NCBI GenBank assembly: GCA_032622095.1
Contig: CP136061.1
Span: forward strand, 58,175,301 to 58,239,300
Source of the DNA: Siphonodentalium dalli
Lineage: Eukaryota; Mollusca; Scaphopoda; Gadilida; Siphonodentaliidae
Direction of reading: 5' to 3'
DNA: 64,000 nucleotides
Part shown: positions 12,040 to 25,115 of the stretch, in pieces
Position numbering within the stretch: position 1 is the stretch's first letter
Layout of the letters: each line of letters starts with the position of its first letter
Program-made: the position numbers and the translations under genes
Notes under the pieces: model-generated
The model's database searches: none
Seen by the model: only the letters and a program-made list of their open reading frames with translations
Told to the model about the DNA's origin: nothing

Positions 12040-12190
12040 GAATCGCCCCTTCGCCAAATATCAAAAAATTTTGCCCGGGGTCCAGGGGCCGCATAGGCCC
12101 CTGGAAGCTCTAGGGTTTTTGATGCTCTGAGATTTATTCTCAGCCTCTCCTGGCAGCTTTTCTGGCTTTATTATAGTGGCATTTTTTGGC
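12040..12190. other. GC-rich flank of the hAT-like gene
   Basis: CCCGGGGTCCAGGGGCCGCA and a CTCTGAGATTTATTCTCAG hairpin lie downstream of the transposase gene. They resemble the CCCGGGGGAAGACCCCCGG block in the hAT MITE at 8700 in composition and in their position relative to CTCTCAGAGCATT. This may be element 3' DNA; the actual terminus was not located. Confidence 0.35.
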
Positions 12191-12587
12191 TGGAAAGTTC
12201 AAAATTTTGGTCTTTTTCACAATATTTTAGGAGATCCTCCAATTCATTATATTATTAGATTAAGAACATACACAAATATTTGATAGAATGATAACCATAC
12301 CTCAAAAAGTATTGATTGAGACCATTTGCATTTATACAGAGGTGCTGTTGTCCATACAGGTACTGCAGTAATTTCACATAGATAGAACACACATTGGAAA
12401 GTTCCTTTAGAGTCAGTTGAAGTTGCAAATTAAATAACATTAACTCATCTATACACTGTACATACAGGTATGGTAAACATAAGATGTTTACTTTTCCATT
12501 TTCTTTCTTTTTGGGATTGTGTAGTTTTTTAGTGAACTGCATGGAGATTTCCTTTTGGAACCTGTCACTGTATGAACTGATTGTGGT

Positions 12588-15089
12588 TTAGTAGCAGAAA
12601 TGTTTTCCTTGATTTGTCCATATTTCCTCACAGACATGATTGAGTTCTTTATCAGTTTTGCCTTCTGATGTGTTGTTTTTTGTTTTTTTGGAAATTTTTG
12701 GCAGTTCAAGCAAAGCAGTTTCCTCCTTCTTTTCAATTCTTTTAGTTAACAACTGTTTCTTATGCCGACCATAGGAGGTTTGAAGATGGTAACAAACACT
12801 CTTGTCTATTTTGTCATGATGAATGTCATCACGATGGAACAACTCCAGTGAAGATTTATTCTTCAATCGGAGTTCATAACGAACAGTTTGATAAGCCGAA
12901 TAGGTTCTCGTGTGCAGTCTATTTGTCATTTTGTTTACGATGTAGTTCATACTACTAACGGACTGCTCAACATGTGGTGATGTAAATATACTTAGGCAGG
13001 CTTTTACAATCTTACTAACTGTGGGATATTTGTTATCCTTGAATATTTTCGCCCACCACAAATCTAGTCTGACCGGTTTCCGTTGGCCATCCACAACTTC
13101 CAGAGCATCTGGTAACGTAGGATCTAACTGGATCTTTGATGATTCCATGAAGAAGTTATTTCTATCACAATCCTTCAGAACACTTGGGAAAAATGTACAC
13201 AATTTCTTGAGTGCATCATTTGTCACTCCATGACCAATTGCCTTTGGATCAATTGCCGACACATATCGCAAGAACCTGTTGTTCAGGGGGAACTTTTTCA
13301 GAATATATTCGGAGGTTTCCACATAGGCATCTCGCACCTTCTCCATGAAATTATTCCCAGAATCTTTGTCTGATTTTCGGAACTTTTTCAACAGCATCTC
13401 TGTATTTGCACCATAATACATTTTATGTAATGAATGGTGAGACTCATCATCATGTACATCTAAACTTTTGAGTTTTGAATCGCTTACATCTCACACTATT
13501 TCATGCTTGATCAAGCATGACAGAAAGTGTCTAACCAAATCCACTTGTTCATCATAAAGTCTGTGAACTAACGGTTCCTTCTGTTCAAACGTCAGGATGA
13601 ATGATTTGAAAAGTGGCAGAATTTCTGAATACAGGCTGAGATAAAGTTCAGTTTTTGTATTAGTGTGGTAAATCTTCTCAATAATTCTCACTTTCCTCTC
13701 TTTAGCAGCTACTGTCAACTTCTTATTGCGAGCTAGGTTTGTTATCCTTTTAACTTCTTTTTTGCCACCTTCACTTAGTCCATCGAGAAGTTCAGAGAAT
13801 ATCATTATTTGGTAACATTGTGAATCGTCCTTTGTCAACCACGCAGTGTAAAGAAGTCTTAAGGCTGGCAACATCATCAAAATTGGATTTACGGCATCAA
13901 GAACTGAAAGCCACCGGTGTTCAATCCTATCTTTCGGTGAACTGTAAGTAATGCCTAATAGTGAGCATAGTCTCTCCAAATAGTCACGTAAATCTGGGCA
14001 CCATTTGAAGTCAATGTGGACATCATCAGTGAGTTTTTCGATGTAGTCATTAAAATGGCTTCTGAAATGCTTCACAACATTATGAACATGATGGCAAACA
14101 TCACCGTCTATGTCAAGCAGATGTGATGCCTCCTCGCGAAGGCGAGTTTCGAAGCCACTGGTTTTACCTCGCATATAATTAGTTGAATCGGATAAGTTTG
14201 AGATCAGATTATGCAGAGGAATGTCATCTTGATCGAATAAGTCCAGAACCATATTGATAAGAGTCTCAGCATTCACCACTTTCATCGAAACTGAAGCATA
14301 GTGCTTGACAACAACTTGCTCCTCCTCTTCACTAAAATACGACACAAGGATGGAAAGTACCTTCTCATTTTTGTTGCTTAAGCGCTCATCATTGTTCAGG
14401 GAGAATGTTGAATATTTCATGTCACGAACAAGCGCTTTATGGTACGCTTCTGCCAATCCATCCTTGAGTTTATAACTTGCAGTTGTTCGCTCCATGGATA
14501 ACTCCCCAAGTACTGCACGGTCCCTAGCCATCTCCTTTGCATATTTTATCAGATGTGGTGTAAGTGATAATGGAAGAGAATTCTCACACAAAAATGCCAA
14601 TGTTCGGCCTTCTGCATACGATTTTCTATCAATAATGTTCACAAAAGGTTTCACATCTGGCTTCCGAATGTTATTGGAACACAGATTTCCATCATGCACA
14701 TTAAGAGGTGCCCCATAGGGGAGAGTGCACCTTTCACGATCACCACCACCAGGAAGGGATTGTTTTTCTTCTGCTTGCAATATGCCCTGCTTGACTTTTA
14801 CATTGAAGAAAGTTGCAGGTAGAGATTGATTTGTTTGTATGTTTTTACGATGTCCACAATGTAGCACTGAGTTTGAATGTACTTTTAAGGCCTTCTTTCC
14901 TTTGTTTCCGTAGCTGATATCTTTGTTGCACCACAAACATTTTGCGAAGCCAGGACGGTCAATTTTTCGCACAAAGTCAGACAAATAGTCACCATTACCA
15001 TCCTTTTCCTGAAGCCAGCTCCATTTAAATTTATTTTTAATATTCTCCTCCTTTTTCGAAAGATCTTCCTGACTTTTCAATTCCATCAT
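12588..15089 (-). pseudogene. hAT-like transposase gene with one in-frame TGA
   Basis: Read on the minus strand from ATG at 15089, one frame stays open for about 834 codons except for a single TGA at 13491-13493 (codon 533). The N-terminus has a BED-like zinc finger (C51, C54, H71, H77). The C-terminal part contains a typical hAT dimerisation region: WW.KIFKDNKYPTVSKIVKACL, then VEQSVSSMNYIVNKMTNRL. The middle is the expected RNase-H-like transposase core, though I cannot assign every catalytic residue by eye. The start is the first ATG before the BED finger. The gene is intronless, as hAT genes often are. Terminal repeats were not found, so either the element is decayed or the gene was captured. 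The single stop suggests recent inactivation; readthrough cannot be excluded. Confidence 0.8.
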
Positions 15090-16254
15090 TTAATGCCGAT
15101 AACACAAAATAATTATCGCCGATCGAACAATAAACACTTCGAATTCTTGGAAATATATTGGCGCCAGATCGGCACCGTAATTTCGATGTATAATCCATCG
15201 CGATTGGCTGATATTGAAGCATCGCAGAGTCTCTTGCAATAGCAGCGACAATCAACAGAGGCATCATAAATAACTTTGTCTGCGACCGGTGAATCGAAAT
15301 GTTAGCCGGTGCTCGTAATAACGGCCGGCTTTTTTTTTACAAGAACAACAAATCGCCGGCGAACTTAATCGATGTCCGATTTTCGCTTCGCAAACCTCAC
15401 CCCCTATAATTTTCATTCGGATTTGTAGTTATCTTAAGAAACAATAACCCAAAGCTGCTTAGTAATGAATATTGATGAAATAATTCCGGAATTAATTTTC
15501 ATTCCGGAAGACTTGTGATTTTTTTTTGAAAATCCCAGAATTCCGTCAAATTCCGGAAAACTTTCATCTCTGAGTCCAAACCTGATCCCTAATTTTGCAG
15601 GGAGCAAATCACTGTTGAAATTTGGATTAGCAAATAAGTTAATTAGATATCATTGTGATAAACTCATAGCAAAGTCATGACAAATTACATAGCTATAATC
15701 CATGTGGGTAGCAAATTGCGATGCGCCAGTTAATTTGCTCCCTACGCATTCGCTACATTTCAACATGAAACATATTTGTGAGTGACAATTTCAACGTAAA
15801 CATAACCAATGTTGTCACATGACAATTTCAACGTAAACAAAGTTACAAATCCAATGTTGTCTCACTGATCGAAGGTTCGAAATAATACTTACATTCTAAA
15901 ACCAAATGAACAGAGATAACATAGCAAGTGGACTGTGTAAACATTGTTCAAGAAGAGAGTTCGACACGCGAACCGGAAAAGACGAATTCAATTCGGAATT
16001 GTAAACCACGTGCGTCGTTACCGGAAGTTGGGAAATTTCCCACAATTCTCAACAGAACAGGAATATTTTAAATTTTATTTTACGTAAGACAAATAAATTC
16101 AAGTGAAATTGAATGAAATTGTCACTCTGATATTAATTTAATAAGTATGTGTCATTTCCCAAATTGAAACGAAGTCACAACAAGTAAAAATTTGAACAGA
16201 TTAGGTTAAACTAAAAAATGAACACAACAATAATGTGTGGTTCATTTTTCTCAT

Positions 16255-16510
16255 AGCGTTACTTCCCTCAATCTTGAATCACAAAGATGAAAAGAGACCT
16301 TACCTGTGTGTCCTCTCGCTTATATACAGCTAGTGGACACGTGACCTGTGACCTGCTACATCATAATAATGATTCAAAAAGGTACTTAAGCTATTTCGTA
16401 CCAAAATAATAAATTTTAAACGGATCTCATAGATCCTTTCTTTGTGAATAAAAATGAATATAACATGTAGTTCAGTGTGTAACGTATCTTTGACGGGAAT
16501 AAATGGTTCC
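16255..16510 (-). repeat. Second copy of the 7.6-9.0 kb repeat (empty-site copy)
   Basis: Reverse-complement match to 7640-7786 joined directly to 8845-8900 without the hAT insertion. It shares CACACTGAACTACATGT and GCGAGAGGACACACAGGTAAG. The open frame seen in both copies is repeat-borne, and I do not call it a gene. Confidence 0.8.
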
Positions 16511-17004
16511 TGTATAGTCACATAGTAGCAGACCCGAATTGCAACTTTCTCCGCAAAGAGTATACTTATTTTGTCACAAAGTTGGATAATTTAAATGACA
16601 CATTATCTGCGTATATCATCGAATTCATCGGTGCCACAAAAAAATTGGTCTCAACTCAAAAGTGTTCAGTTAGCGACGCTTCTATGATGTATGGGCACAT
16701 ATATACACCTAATGTGACCTTAACATAAACAATTACAAAGGACCAATCACTGACTGAACAACAGTTCATGATACAAGTGGCCCTGACTGCCGTCTCGTGC
16801 AGTTGAAGCAACGTTGATGGGGATATACCTGCATATTTCTATTCTTCAAAGACAAAAACGACCAATCGCCAACTGACATATCAAATTGTCAATGCAGACA
16901 GCTTCAGACTTACATCATTGTATTATTTTGTATTTAAATCAGATGGCACAACCACAATTTTTATAGTCAGTGAATCAGTGTTGGTGAATTGAAGCAGTTA
17001 GCTC

Positions 17005-17115
17005 GGGGAGAGCTTTCCGATGAATGGCAACAAGCCATATTTCCGACTAAATCCTGAAAAGTTACCCATAATTCTGCTGTGGTTAAGAAGTCGCTTACTT
17101 AGAGCATTACTGTAT
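17005..17115. repeat. Single arm related to the 5.5-kb palindrome
   Basis: GAGAGCTTTCCGATGAATGG and the following 90 bp match the right arm of the palindrome at 5634-5742 with few changes. The opposite arm is absent here. Confidence 0.8.
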
Positions 17116-17545
17116 ATAAAAATGACGTTGCCTGTTATCAATTTGAATATAAAATATATTACATGTATGGCGACATCATCATCTATGCCCACTCAGTCAC
17201 CATTTCTTTTAGTCACGCAGATTGTCTGCATGAAAGGTACATGTATCACCGACTCATTGGCTTTTCACAGCTGACCTCACCAAAAACAAAGTGCTCAGTT
17301 AGCAATGATTCTTTGCAAGATCACTCTCCTAAAAAAATTGTCACGGTATTGAGTGTTTTGCTTATGTGCTGTATATAAACAAATGCTAGGCTCACACAAA
17401 GTGTGTTTTGTGAAAAATATAGTATCCATACTATTATTATACTATACTATTACTATATACTTGAGGAAATTTTCATTGTTTGGTAACTAACTATAACTTC
17501 TATATTATAACCTATAACGAAAGCCATCTGTGCCTTATATAAACA

Positions 17546-17721
17546 TTACTTGAGATCTCTTGCAGTAGAATCAGGATCTAAGTCATCTGCATCTTTGATG
17601 GTAGGGTGATCTGCTAGCCGGTGACGTCGGTGTTTATCCACCAATTGTTCCTCCACAAAATTTCCTGTCAAATCTTTTTTACCATACATAAATCTCTGTG
17701 GAACAATGCCCAAACTTAGAT
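17546..17721 (-). CDS. Candidate terminal exon of an unrecognised gene
   Basis: A clean acceptor (TTCTTACATTGCAG) precedes a 57-codon open frame ending in TAA at 17546-17548, after two bases completing a split codon. The peptide is hydrophilic and non-repetitive (LSLGIVPQRFMYGKKDLTGN, EEQLVDKHRRHRLADHPTIK, DADDLDPDSTARDLK). It does not look like transposon or low-complexity sequence and has normal codon variety. I do not recognise the family. It is on the same strand as MRPL19 and about 10.6 kb upstream, so it would be the last exon of the neighbouring gene; upstream exons were not found. Its coding status rests only on the splice site and composition. Confidence 0.5.
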
Positions 17722-18858
17722 CTGCAATGTAAGAAATATATTTATGTGATTTCCAGAGAAACTGTAATTGATTACACCACTGCAGTTTTTACGAGCGCAC
17801 AAGCAGCATGCTTCAAACCTACATTTTAATTTCAATATATGCATGAAGAATTTTCTCAATTAATTTCTTTCTTACAATAAACAAATTGTTAGAAATGGTA
17901 CGATTTTCAGATTAATACCCGTAAACGTGGCTACATGAACAATTCTCAGCAAGTTTTATCAGTTTTCTTGTTTATCTGGACTCCTTTAAATCACTAAAAG
18001 CCATATTTTGTGCTTCATGGAAATATATATAGTAGTATATAGATTAAAGATAGATTCGCGACAGGTAAAGCTGAAAAAAATAATACAAAGCTTTTCAAAC
18101 CATTATCAACAAGAAGAAAGTGAAAAATTAGATAGATTTTGTTCTTATATTCATTATCAATAATCCCTCAGTGATAAGATACAGAGTGTTGAAATCTTTG
18201 TTATACATACAATTTTGTTATGGTAGAGCGAAATATTTCAATGTACACTGCTATTTTTCAATATATATTATTTTGCCACTAAACAACAATAATTAGATTT
18301 GATGAAAATTACAAGAATGCATTGATAAATAATTAGACACGGATTAAATTCACTCATTAACTTGTCCATAGTTATACTCAGGTCACTCTATAATACTTGT
18401 TTTGGAATTAAAACAACACAAAATATCACTTGTACAATTTGACATACATTTTCTGGTAATTACCATAGTGAATAAAATTTAACACATCGAAGCGCCAAAT
18501 TTTGTGATAAATACCTACATGTACATGTAACGTTCGATCAGTTTGACATTGATAACAACCAGAGAAATGGAAATGAGAAAATTAAAGGAAGCGATACACA
18601 TTTATTCTCTTTGAACATTCACTTTATGTTTTAATATGTTATGGCTGTTGAAAAATACATGTATGTCTCTTCCTGAATTTTTCGGTAATGATTCCAGACC
18701 AAATGACAAACCAAGTAAAACACAAGTGATGATTTCAGGGAGTAATCCAGGCTCCAACTGATACCGATGACCAGTATCGCACCCAAATTCACCAAAGATA
18801 GGTGCTGCCCCAATTAACTGAGAAAAAATATTTGTGTCTGGAATTCAGGTGGACATTA

Positions 18859-20143
18859 GGCCAAAAGGAAGAATACCTGAGTTTAGGGTAACATGAGGGA
18901 AAAAAACAGGGGCGGGCGGGCGGTACTTCATTTTATTTTATTTTTTCATTTTATTTTTCACGGGGAATAGTATTTAAGTATTCGTGCCTTCTAATCCTCT
19001 GCCAGTGTCACTCGTATATAGCTTGGGCAAGTCATTGTCACACTAATAAATGTCATGGTAGCTTTAATCAGTTTAATGATGTTGCAGAAATTCAATTAAG
19101 AAATTTTGCAAAATTTTCAACTCAGAAGGTGAATTTAACAAGAGTTCCTCCATTGGAAATGACACATACATGCGACAACGCCAACGTGACGTACATAACA
19201 TATTAACATAATCAATATGTAAAGCGGTGGTGGCATTAACACCTGTAAAACAAAGTAAGCACCAAAGCTTGACCAAGAACAATATAATTATGTGCATCGA
19301 TTACCCTATGACTGTTGCATTCGGATCATTGCGACACAGAAGATGTTGATTCATCGGGTCCGGCTTTCTGTAGAACTAATGAACATTTAATGAGAAATAG
19401 TTCTACTAGGAAAAAAATAAGTTCTACCAGGCACATAACACTCCTACTGCATGGGTACATACAGACTCATGTAACATCAGGCTTATAATTTTCAGGGTGG
19501 ATGCAGTGAGAGGTGGATAAACTATAATAATGGGATTTTGAGCTTTGGGTCGATTTCAAAAGTGTCAGAATTATTTTTAATCCGACATTTTATTACTATG
19601 TCCTTTTCTGTCAGTTCAGAATCCGTGTGGTACCGGTTCACGCACGACAACATGTCTGTGCTATAGTTGACAGCCGCCATGATGTTTCTATTCTGATTCA
19701 TATGAACGCATTTGTGAAGTTTAATAGCTAAAACTCAGGATCTATCCCCACAAGGAAGTGTTTCCGCCATATTCAATCGCCATGTGCAACCGGCAAAATA
19801 TCCGGTTACTTTCGATTTACTAGTTAATACATATTCCGGCACAAGTATCGCGTGTTTTCTGGTTTCCGCTTTCGAGAAATCGGTGAGGTTTGCCGAACAA
19901 TGACGAGGGAATACGAATATACTACAACAACAATGGCGGCCCTTCGGTTTTTCGTGAATTGACGATATTTGCAAGGAAATGGTTTACTTGTTTAAGCTAA
20001 TTCCGTAGTCGCGAATTCCTAATTACAAAAAAATAAAATGAAGTCGGAGGAAATTTTTGAAAAACGATAAAATGGAATTTGGCGGCAGGTTTTGAGTAGG
20101 GGCGGGCAGGTTACCCTAAACACAGGTATTCTTCGTTTTGGCC
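18859..20143. mobile_element. Harbinger-type MITE candidate, 1285 bp
   Basis: Ends are GGCCAAAAGGAAGAATACCT and its inverted counterpart AGGTATTCTTCGTTTTGGCC, extending inward through TTTAGGGTAAC and a GGGGCGGGC run. Both sides carry TTA (18856-18858 and 20144-20146), the 3-bp target duplication typical of PIF/Harbinger. No transposase is present. The GCCATATTC..AATATGGCGG-like open frame at 19735-19974 is not supported as a gene. Confidence 0.7.
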
Positions 20144-20149
20144 TTACTA

Positions 20150-21780
20150 ATGGAAATATACAAAGAGATGAAGTGTATTGACAGTAAATTCAGACATCCA
20201 TATTTCCTCGAAATAATCCTACATACGTGTATTTTCATCCTTAATCGGGTCTGACTGGGGTACCATCGTGGAATGATTTGCGGCAATTTATGGCAGATTT
20301 CCGCAAATAAAACACTTTACTATCGTTAGTGGGGATGTAGTGGGAAAAACATTTCATTTCACCCACTCAATCAACACAGACTACTGAATGTACAGTAGGT
20401 ACCGGTAGTCAAAACATGCCTATTGTGTGCACGTGTTTTGAAAATGGCGGGAAATAGAATAGAACAGACACCAATGGCAAACTATCTGTCACAATTGCGA
20501 ACCCGTCTCATTTTAGTCATCAATCTATAACTTGATTGTAAGCAGAAAATGTGTGCGTAATTATTACAGTTGAAGTACAGTTGCAGATGAAACACATGAA
20601 GTCAATTAAATGAAATGACATCAGTTTGGGTGGGTGACAAATCAAGTTGTGGCCTATGTGTAACCTGCAAAGATCATGTCTGATCAGTCAATTGAACATC
20701 GTCTTTCATCGGCATATTGTTATACCAAAATTATTGTACATGATCCTGCATTATCTCAGATATGTACAGACGCATAAGGAAACGTTCACGATAGTCGATG
20801 GCTGTTAGATGATACATCATCGTGTGCTACTATCCTACACTCATGGAAACACAAATTACAAGTAATTCCCTTTCATAAGGCATCCCAACTGAACTCTAAG
20901 GAGCAGTTTTGTTTTACATGTGTTTGCATGTTTTTCTTTAATTCCCACATTTGTTTGTGGTTTACTTCGTGAAAAAGGGACTGTTTTCCGGGCACGATTG
21001 GCATATTTGTATACCATTAGTAATGATCCTATTTTCCTGCCTGAACAATGACTCCTTACCTGCAAATATGGCTAATGAATTGAGCGCCCAAAGATCAAGC
21101 ATTTTCGAGCCGCCCAAATTCACCTGACCGGCATGGCCAAATTAGCCCTAGATTACTACCTAGATTGATTCGACGGTCATTTGCGTGCTCGTTAAATGTC
21201 TCTTTTTGGGAAAGGAATGTATATAGTATGTCAATATGACACATTAGTATAAGAAAGTATTGTTGGGGGAACATCACAGTTTGGTCGTGCCTTGTGTCAT
21301 ATTCTTCCTTTCAGGACTTGAAGTGAATGACCTCTCCCATTACAGGCAACAGGCATCACGTAAATTTTTATGGGATACCTTTATCCCTTAGATTTTCGAT
21401 AGCACACACAAGTCGGATTTTCACTCCGGGCATATGCATGCTATGGTCACTGTAGTACATAGCCAACTGGTGTGGTCAGCCTATCTAGCCAGTTACTATA
21501 GCTAGTCATGGTGGTTTATATTAATATGTATTTCTAAAGACTAATAAGTAATATTTATTAATAATAAACTAAAATCTAAATAAATATATTAATAATATAT
21601 TGAGGTCACGAGCAATAGCCGTAAATTGGCGTAATAGACCTTTCCACAGCTGCCGCCCTCTTGTTGCGATTATTATACAGGCACTCATTATCTGCCCACA
21701 GGTCTACCAGCCGTTGTTCCTTGTCGATCGATCAGAATTCTTTATTTAATTTCGAATAACCGCTAACTATTCTGACATTT
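20150..21780. other. No recognisable gene or repeat
   Basis: Unique-looking AT-rich DNA with open frames no longer than about 70 codons. I saw no domain, splice-consistent exon or clear repeat. Confidence 0.5.
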
Positions 21781-22086
21781 TAAATGAGGTTTTGGTCATG
21801 TGACAAGCAAAACACGTGCATTGAGGTACAGGACGTTTCGTACCGTGGTCGTTTCGTCCCTGGACGTTTCGTACCCTCTGGTCGTTTCGTACCATATTTT
21901 TTGGTCGTTTCGTACCAAATTCTTTGGTTGTTTCGTACCATGTAGGAAATCAATTGGTCGTTTCGTACCATGTGTTGGAAATGTGGGAAACAGCAACATT
22001 TTATCAGTATTTTATATATACAGTTATAATGGACTGCTATTTTCTCGAAAATAAGAACAAGTTTAAAGTATAATTATTCATTTTTG

Positions 22087-22245
22087 GAATGCGGCGAAAC
22101 ATCTTATGAGAGTTGCTTACATCGAGTGTGAATACTAATCACGCTGACAATATTATTCATGTTATTGAATGCGGCGAAAGATCTTATGAGATTTTTTTTA
22201 CAACGAGTGTTAATACTAATCACGCTGATTTCAAGAATGGCATCT
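22087..22245. repeat. 80-bp tandem duplication
   Basis: Two units starting at GAATGCGGCGAAA (22087 and 22167) share ATCTTATGAGA, CGAGTGT.AATACTAATCACG. Confidence 0.8.
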
Positions 22246-22724
22246 GTATAAACAAGAGGTCCGATATGAGCTCTTACTATTACCACTAATTACCACCTGC
22301 CTTCTTGACCACACCTCTTCGTGAGGTGTTTTTGTTGGAATCCTATAAGTAACATGAGATCCCCCATCATTTCATCATTCATCTCACAATCATGTCTGAT
22401 TTTCACGTGCCTTACTCAATTGGATCTTTTTTTAATCACTTCAATTGAAACATGTTCAAATGTTGAACTGATAACTTACATGGGGAAATTATTACTGTCC
22501 CACATAAAAGGTGTAAGCCGGTATGATAACTTTTTCGTTCCTAGCTATTCGGATAGATGTGATTTCCAACAATTTTCCCCAAGAAAAAGGCATGTGGTCA
22601 AAAATACATGTATAGATTTTCCTGTATGTATTCAATGGTCTCTCTCCTGTATCTGGGGTGAAAATTAACTAAACGGACCCATATCTGAGGATGCTTCATA
22701 AAGTTTTAAGGGTACACGTGGCAT

Positions 22725-22845
22725 CTTTGAGGGACAAATTGTTCTTCGACAGGGAGGTACTTGACCCCCGCTGAGTGACAAATTGTTCTTCGACAGGGAT
22801 GCACTTGACACCTGTTGAGGGACAAATTGTTTTCGGCTGCTAACA
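22725..22845. repeat. Short tandem repeat (GACAAATTGTTCTTCGACAGGG)
   Basis: Three imperfect units of 45-56 bp starting at GGACAAATTGTTCTTCGACA. Local duplication only. Confidence 0.7.
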
Positions 22846-24610
22846 CTCCAATGGAGAGGCAAGTTAGCCTTTTGGAGGGGTGGTTAAATAGTGCACATTC
22901 GAGGAGCAATATTGCAGTAGAATGATTAATCATGCATGATGGCATACCATAACCAACTCAATTAGCATTCAATTAGTTGAATTGCTGTTATGAAGGAGCG
23001 ATTGAGTCATCATATTATTGTCATTTAGATAGGCATATATTAGTAATATTATAATATTATTGAATAACAAAGCTGCGATATTCACAGTGAAAACCATTGA
23101 AATAAGAATTGGCCATTGCGATTGACCCCCTCCCATGGAGCCTGACGCATGCATATTACTAGACGAGCATTATTTTTATCACACAACAATTATTGAAAAC
23201 TCCCCACCGCTGTCATTATTTCACGACTCATCTGTCCCCTCCTGTCTTTGACTTTCTCACCTCTCTCTCTCCCTGTGCTTCTTACTATCCCTAACACTAT
23301 CTTCTCCCTGTTTTTATCCCTAACTCAAACTTAGCCATATATCTCCATTTCTCCTAAAAACATTATTTTAATCCTTTCCCGTCTGATCGATACCCCTCCC
23401 TCACTTATTGGGGAAGGGGCATGTCGCCAAAGAGGAGAAGACTTCATATAAGCCCTCGGGCTTGTTGTCTGATTCTCATTTTCATACATTATATCTCTTC
23501 TATTTTGCATATTAATTTTGTATCATCTGTATATAATGTTATGTTGGATTTGGAAATAAAAATATGTTTACACTAATAACAAAGCTGGCGCAAAAGATCG
23601 AACAACGAATTTTGTCAGAAGACTGTTCATTCGCTGTGATATTTTTAAGAGTGATATTTGGCCGTGCACTGGTATGAGCCGTCTTCTATTCCCGACACAA
23701 ATAAAGGAAATATGAATATGTTATAGTCATATACATGTACCACTATAATAGTGGAATACCACTATAATAGTGGAATTCAGGATGTGCCTGACCTGATAAA
23801 GTTAGTGGGAGAAAACAACGAGAGGCCGATCACGATCGGCAGATGTTAACCCATCCCTTGGCGATAAAAATTTAATATGATCGGATAAATGAGAGTTTTG
23901 GTGTTCAATTATAGAGTATACTGTTATGTACTATTATAGACAAATGTACATAACACAAATTATTGGAATTTATGGGTCACTGGCATTTATATAAGAGAAT
24001 GCACTGGTACAGAATCTGTAATGCTAAACCGCCACAGCCAGCAAGCCCATGGGTTAAATGTGTAGGTGTGACCTGGACATGGAATACTTGGGTTAAGAGA
24101 GTCCAATTTAAGTTTACAATAATAATGTGTCCTAGTATACAGATAAGCAACCTCACCACTGACCCATTAATATCAATTATATAGCAGCACAGATGTCCAT
24201 GTCTACTGTTAATAGCATGTGATGTTTATTGTTGAATCTTTATTTTAAATTAGATGCCATAGCCTTATGTATCAGATTATTTGCACATTGGCATAAGTCC
24301 AAAGGCAATTGGTGAATTGGATTTAATGTTGCTCCAAACAGATTTACCAGTACATAACACAAGATTTTGGACCGATTTAATCAAATTTGGTGTGGTGATT
24401 CGGGGTACCCTTGGCAGAGTTATAATGGTGTTAGTTTTTCAATTTTTTTAAACTTATTTAAAAAAATTAAAGGGACACATTGGAAATCTTTTTATCATAA
24501 TCATCAATATCTAAATGAAAACAAATGACAATGTCAATGACATTTTTTTTATTATTATTATAAAAGTTAAAAATAAATTTTAAAAAAAATCAATTCAATT
24601 TTTCAATTTT

Positions 24611-25115
24611 TTTTCGAAAAAGGGTCATAACTCCTTTAAAATTAATCGGATCAAACCCATATTCGAACTCGATCTGTATTTTGGGCTGTGAAACTCACAT
24701 ACCAAATTTGGTTCCGATCAGATAAAAAATGTTTGAGTTATGGCAGAATTCATGAATTCTAAGTCGAAAAAGGGCCATAACTCCGTAAAAAAAAGTCGGA
24801 TCAAACCCATATTCGAACTCGATCTGTATTTTGGGCCGAGAAACTCACATACCAAATTTGGTTCCGATCAGATAAAAAATGTTTGAGTTATGGCAGAATG
24901 CGTGAATTCTAAGTCGAAAAAGGGCCATAACTCTGTACAAAAAAGTTGGATCAAACCCATATTCGAACTCGATCTGTATTTTGGGCTGAAAACCCCATAT
25001 AAAAAATTTGGTTTTGATCAGGTAAAAAATGTTTGAGTTATCGCATTACACGTAAAGTGTCTACGGACGGACAGACGGACGGACAGACGGACGGACAGAC
25101 GGACGGACGAACGAC
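24611..25115. repeat. 150-bp tandem units ending in a (GGACGGACA)n tract
   Basis: Three units, starting at about 24611, 24761 and 24911, share TCGAAAAAGGGCCATAACTC, then ATTCGAACTCGATCTGTATT and CAAATTTGGTTCCGATCAG. They end in a GGACGGACA/GACGGACG microsatellite at 25068-25110. A different repeat with the same layout lies at 27990-28490. I recall repeats of this style as frequent in mollusc genomes; that is recall, not a search. Confidence 0.8.

Noticed and set aside
18631-18813. Hydrophobic ORF that might be a membrane exon
   Set aside because: No splice-consistent boundaries or recognisable family.
19735-19974. 79-codon ORF upstream of MRPL19 considered as its first exon
   Set aside because: Inside the Harbinger-type MITE, with no donor in phase with exon A.
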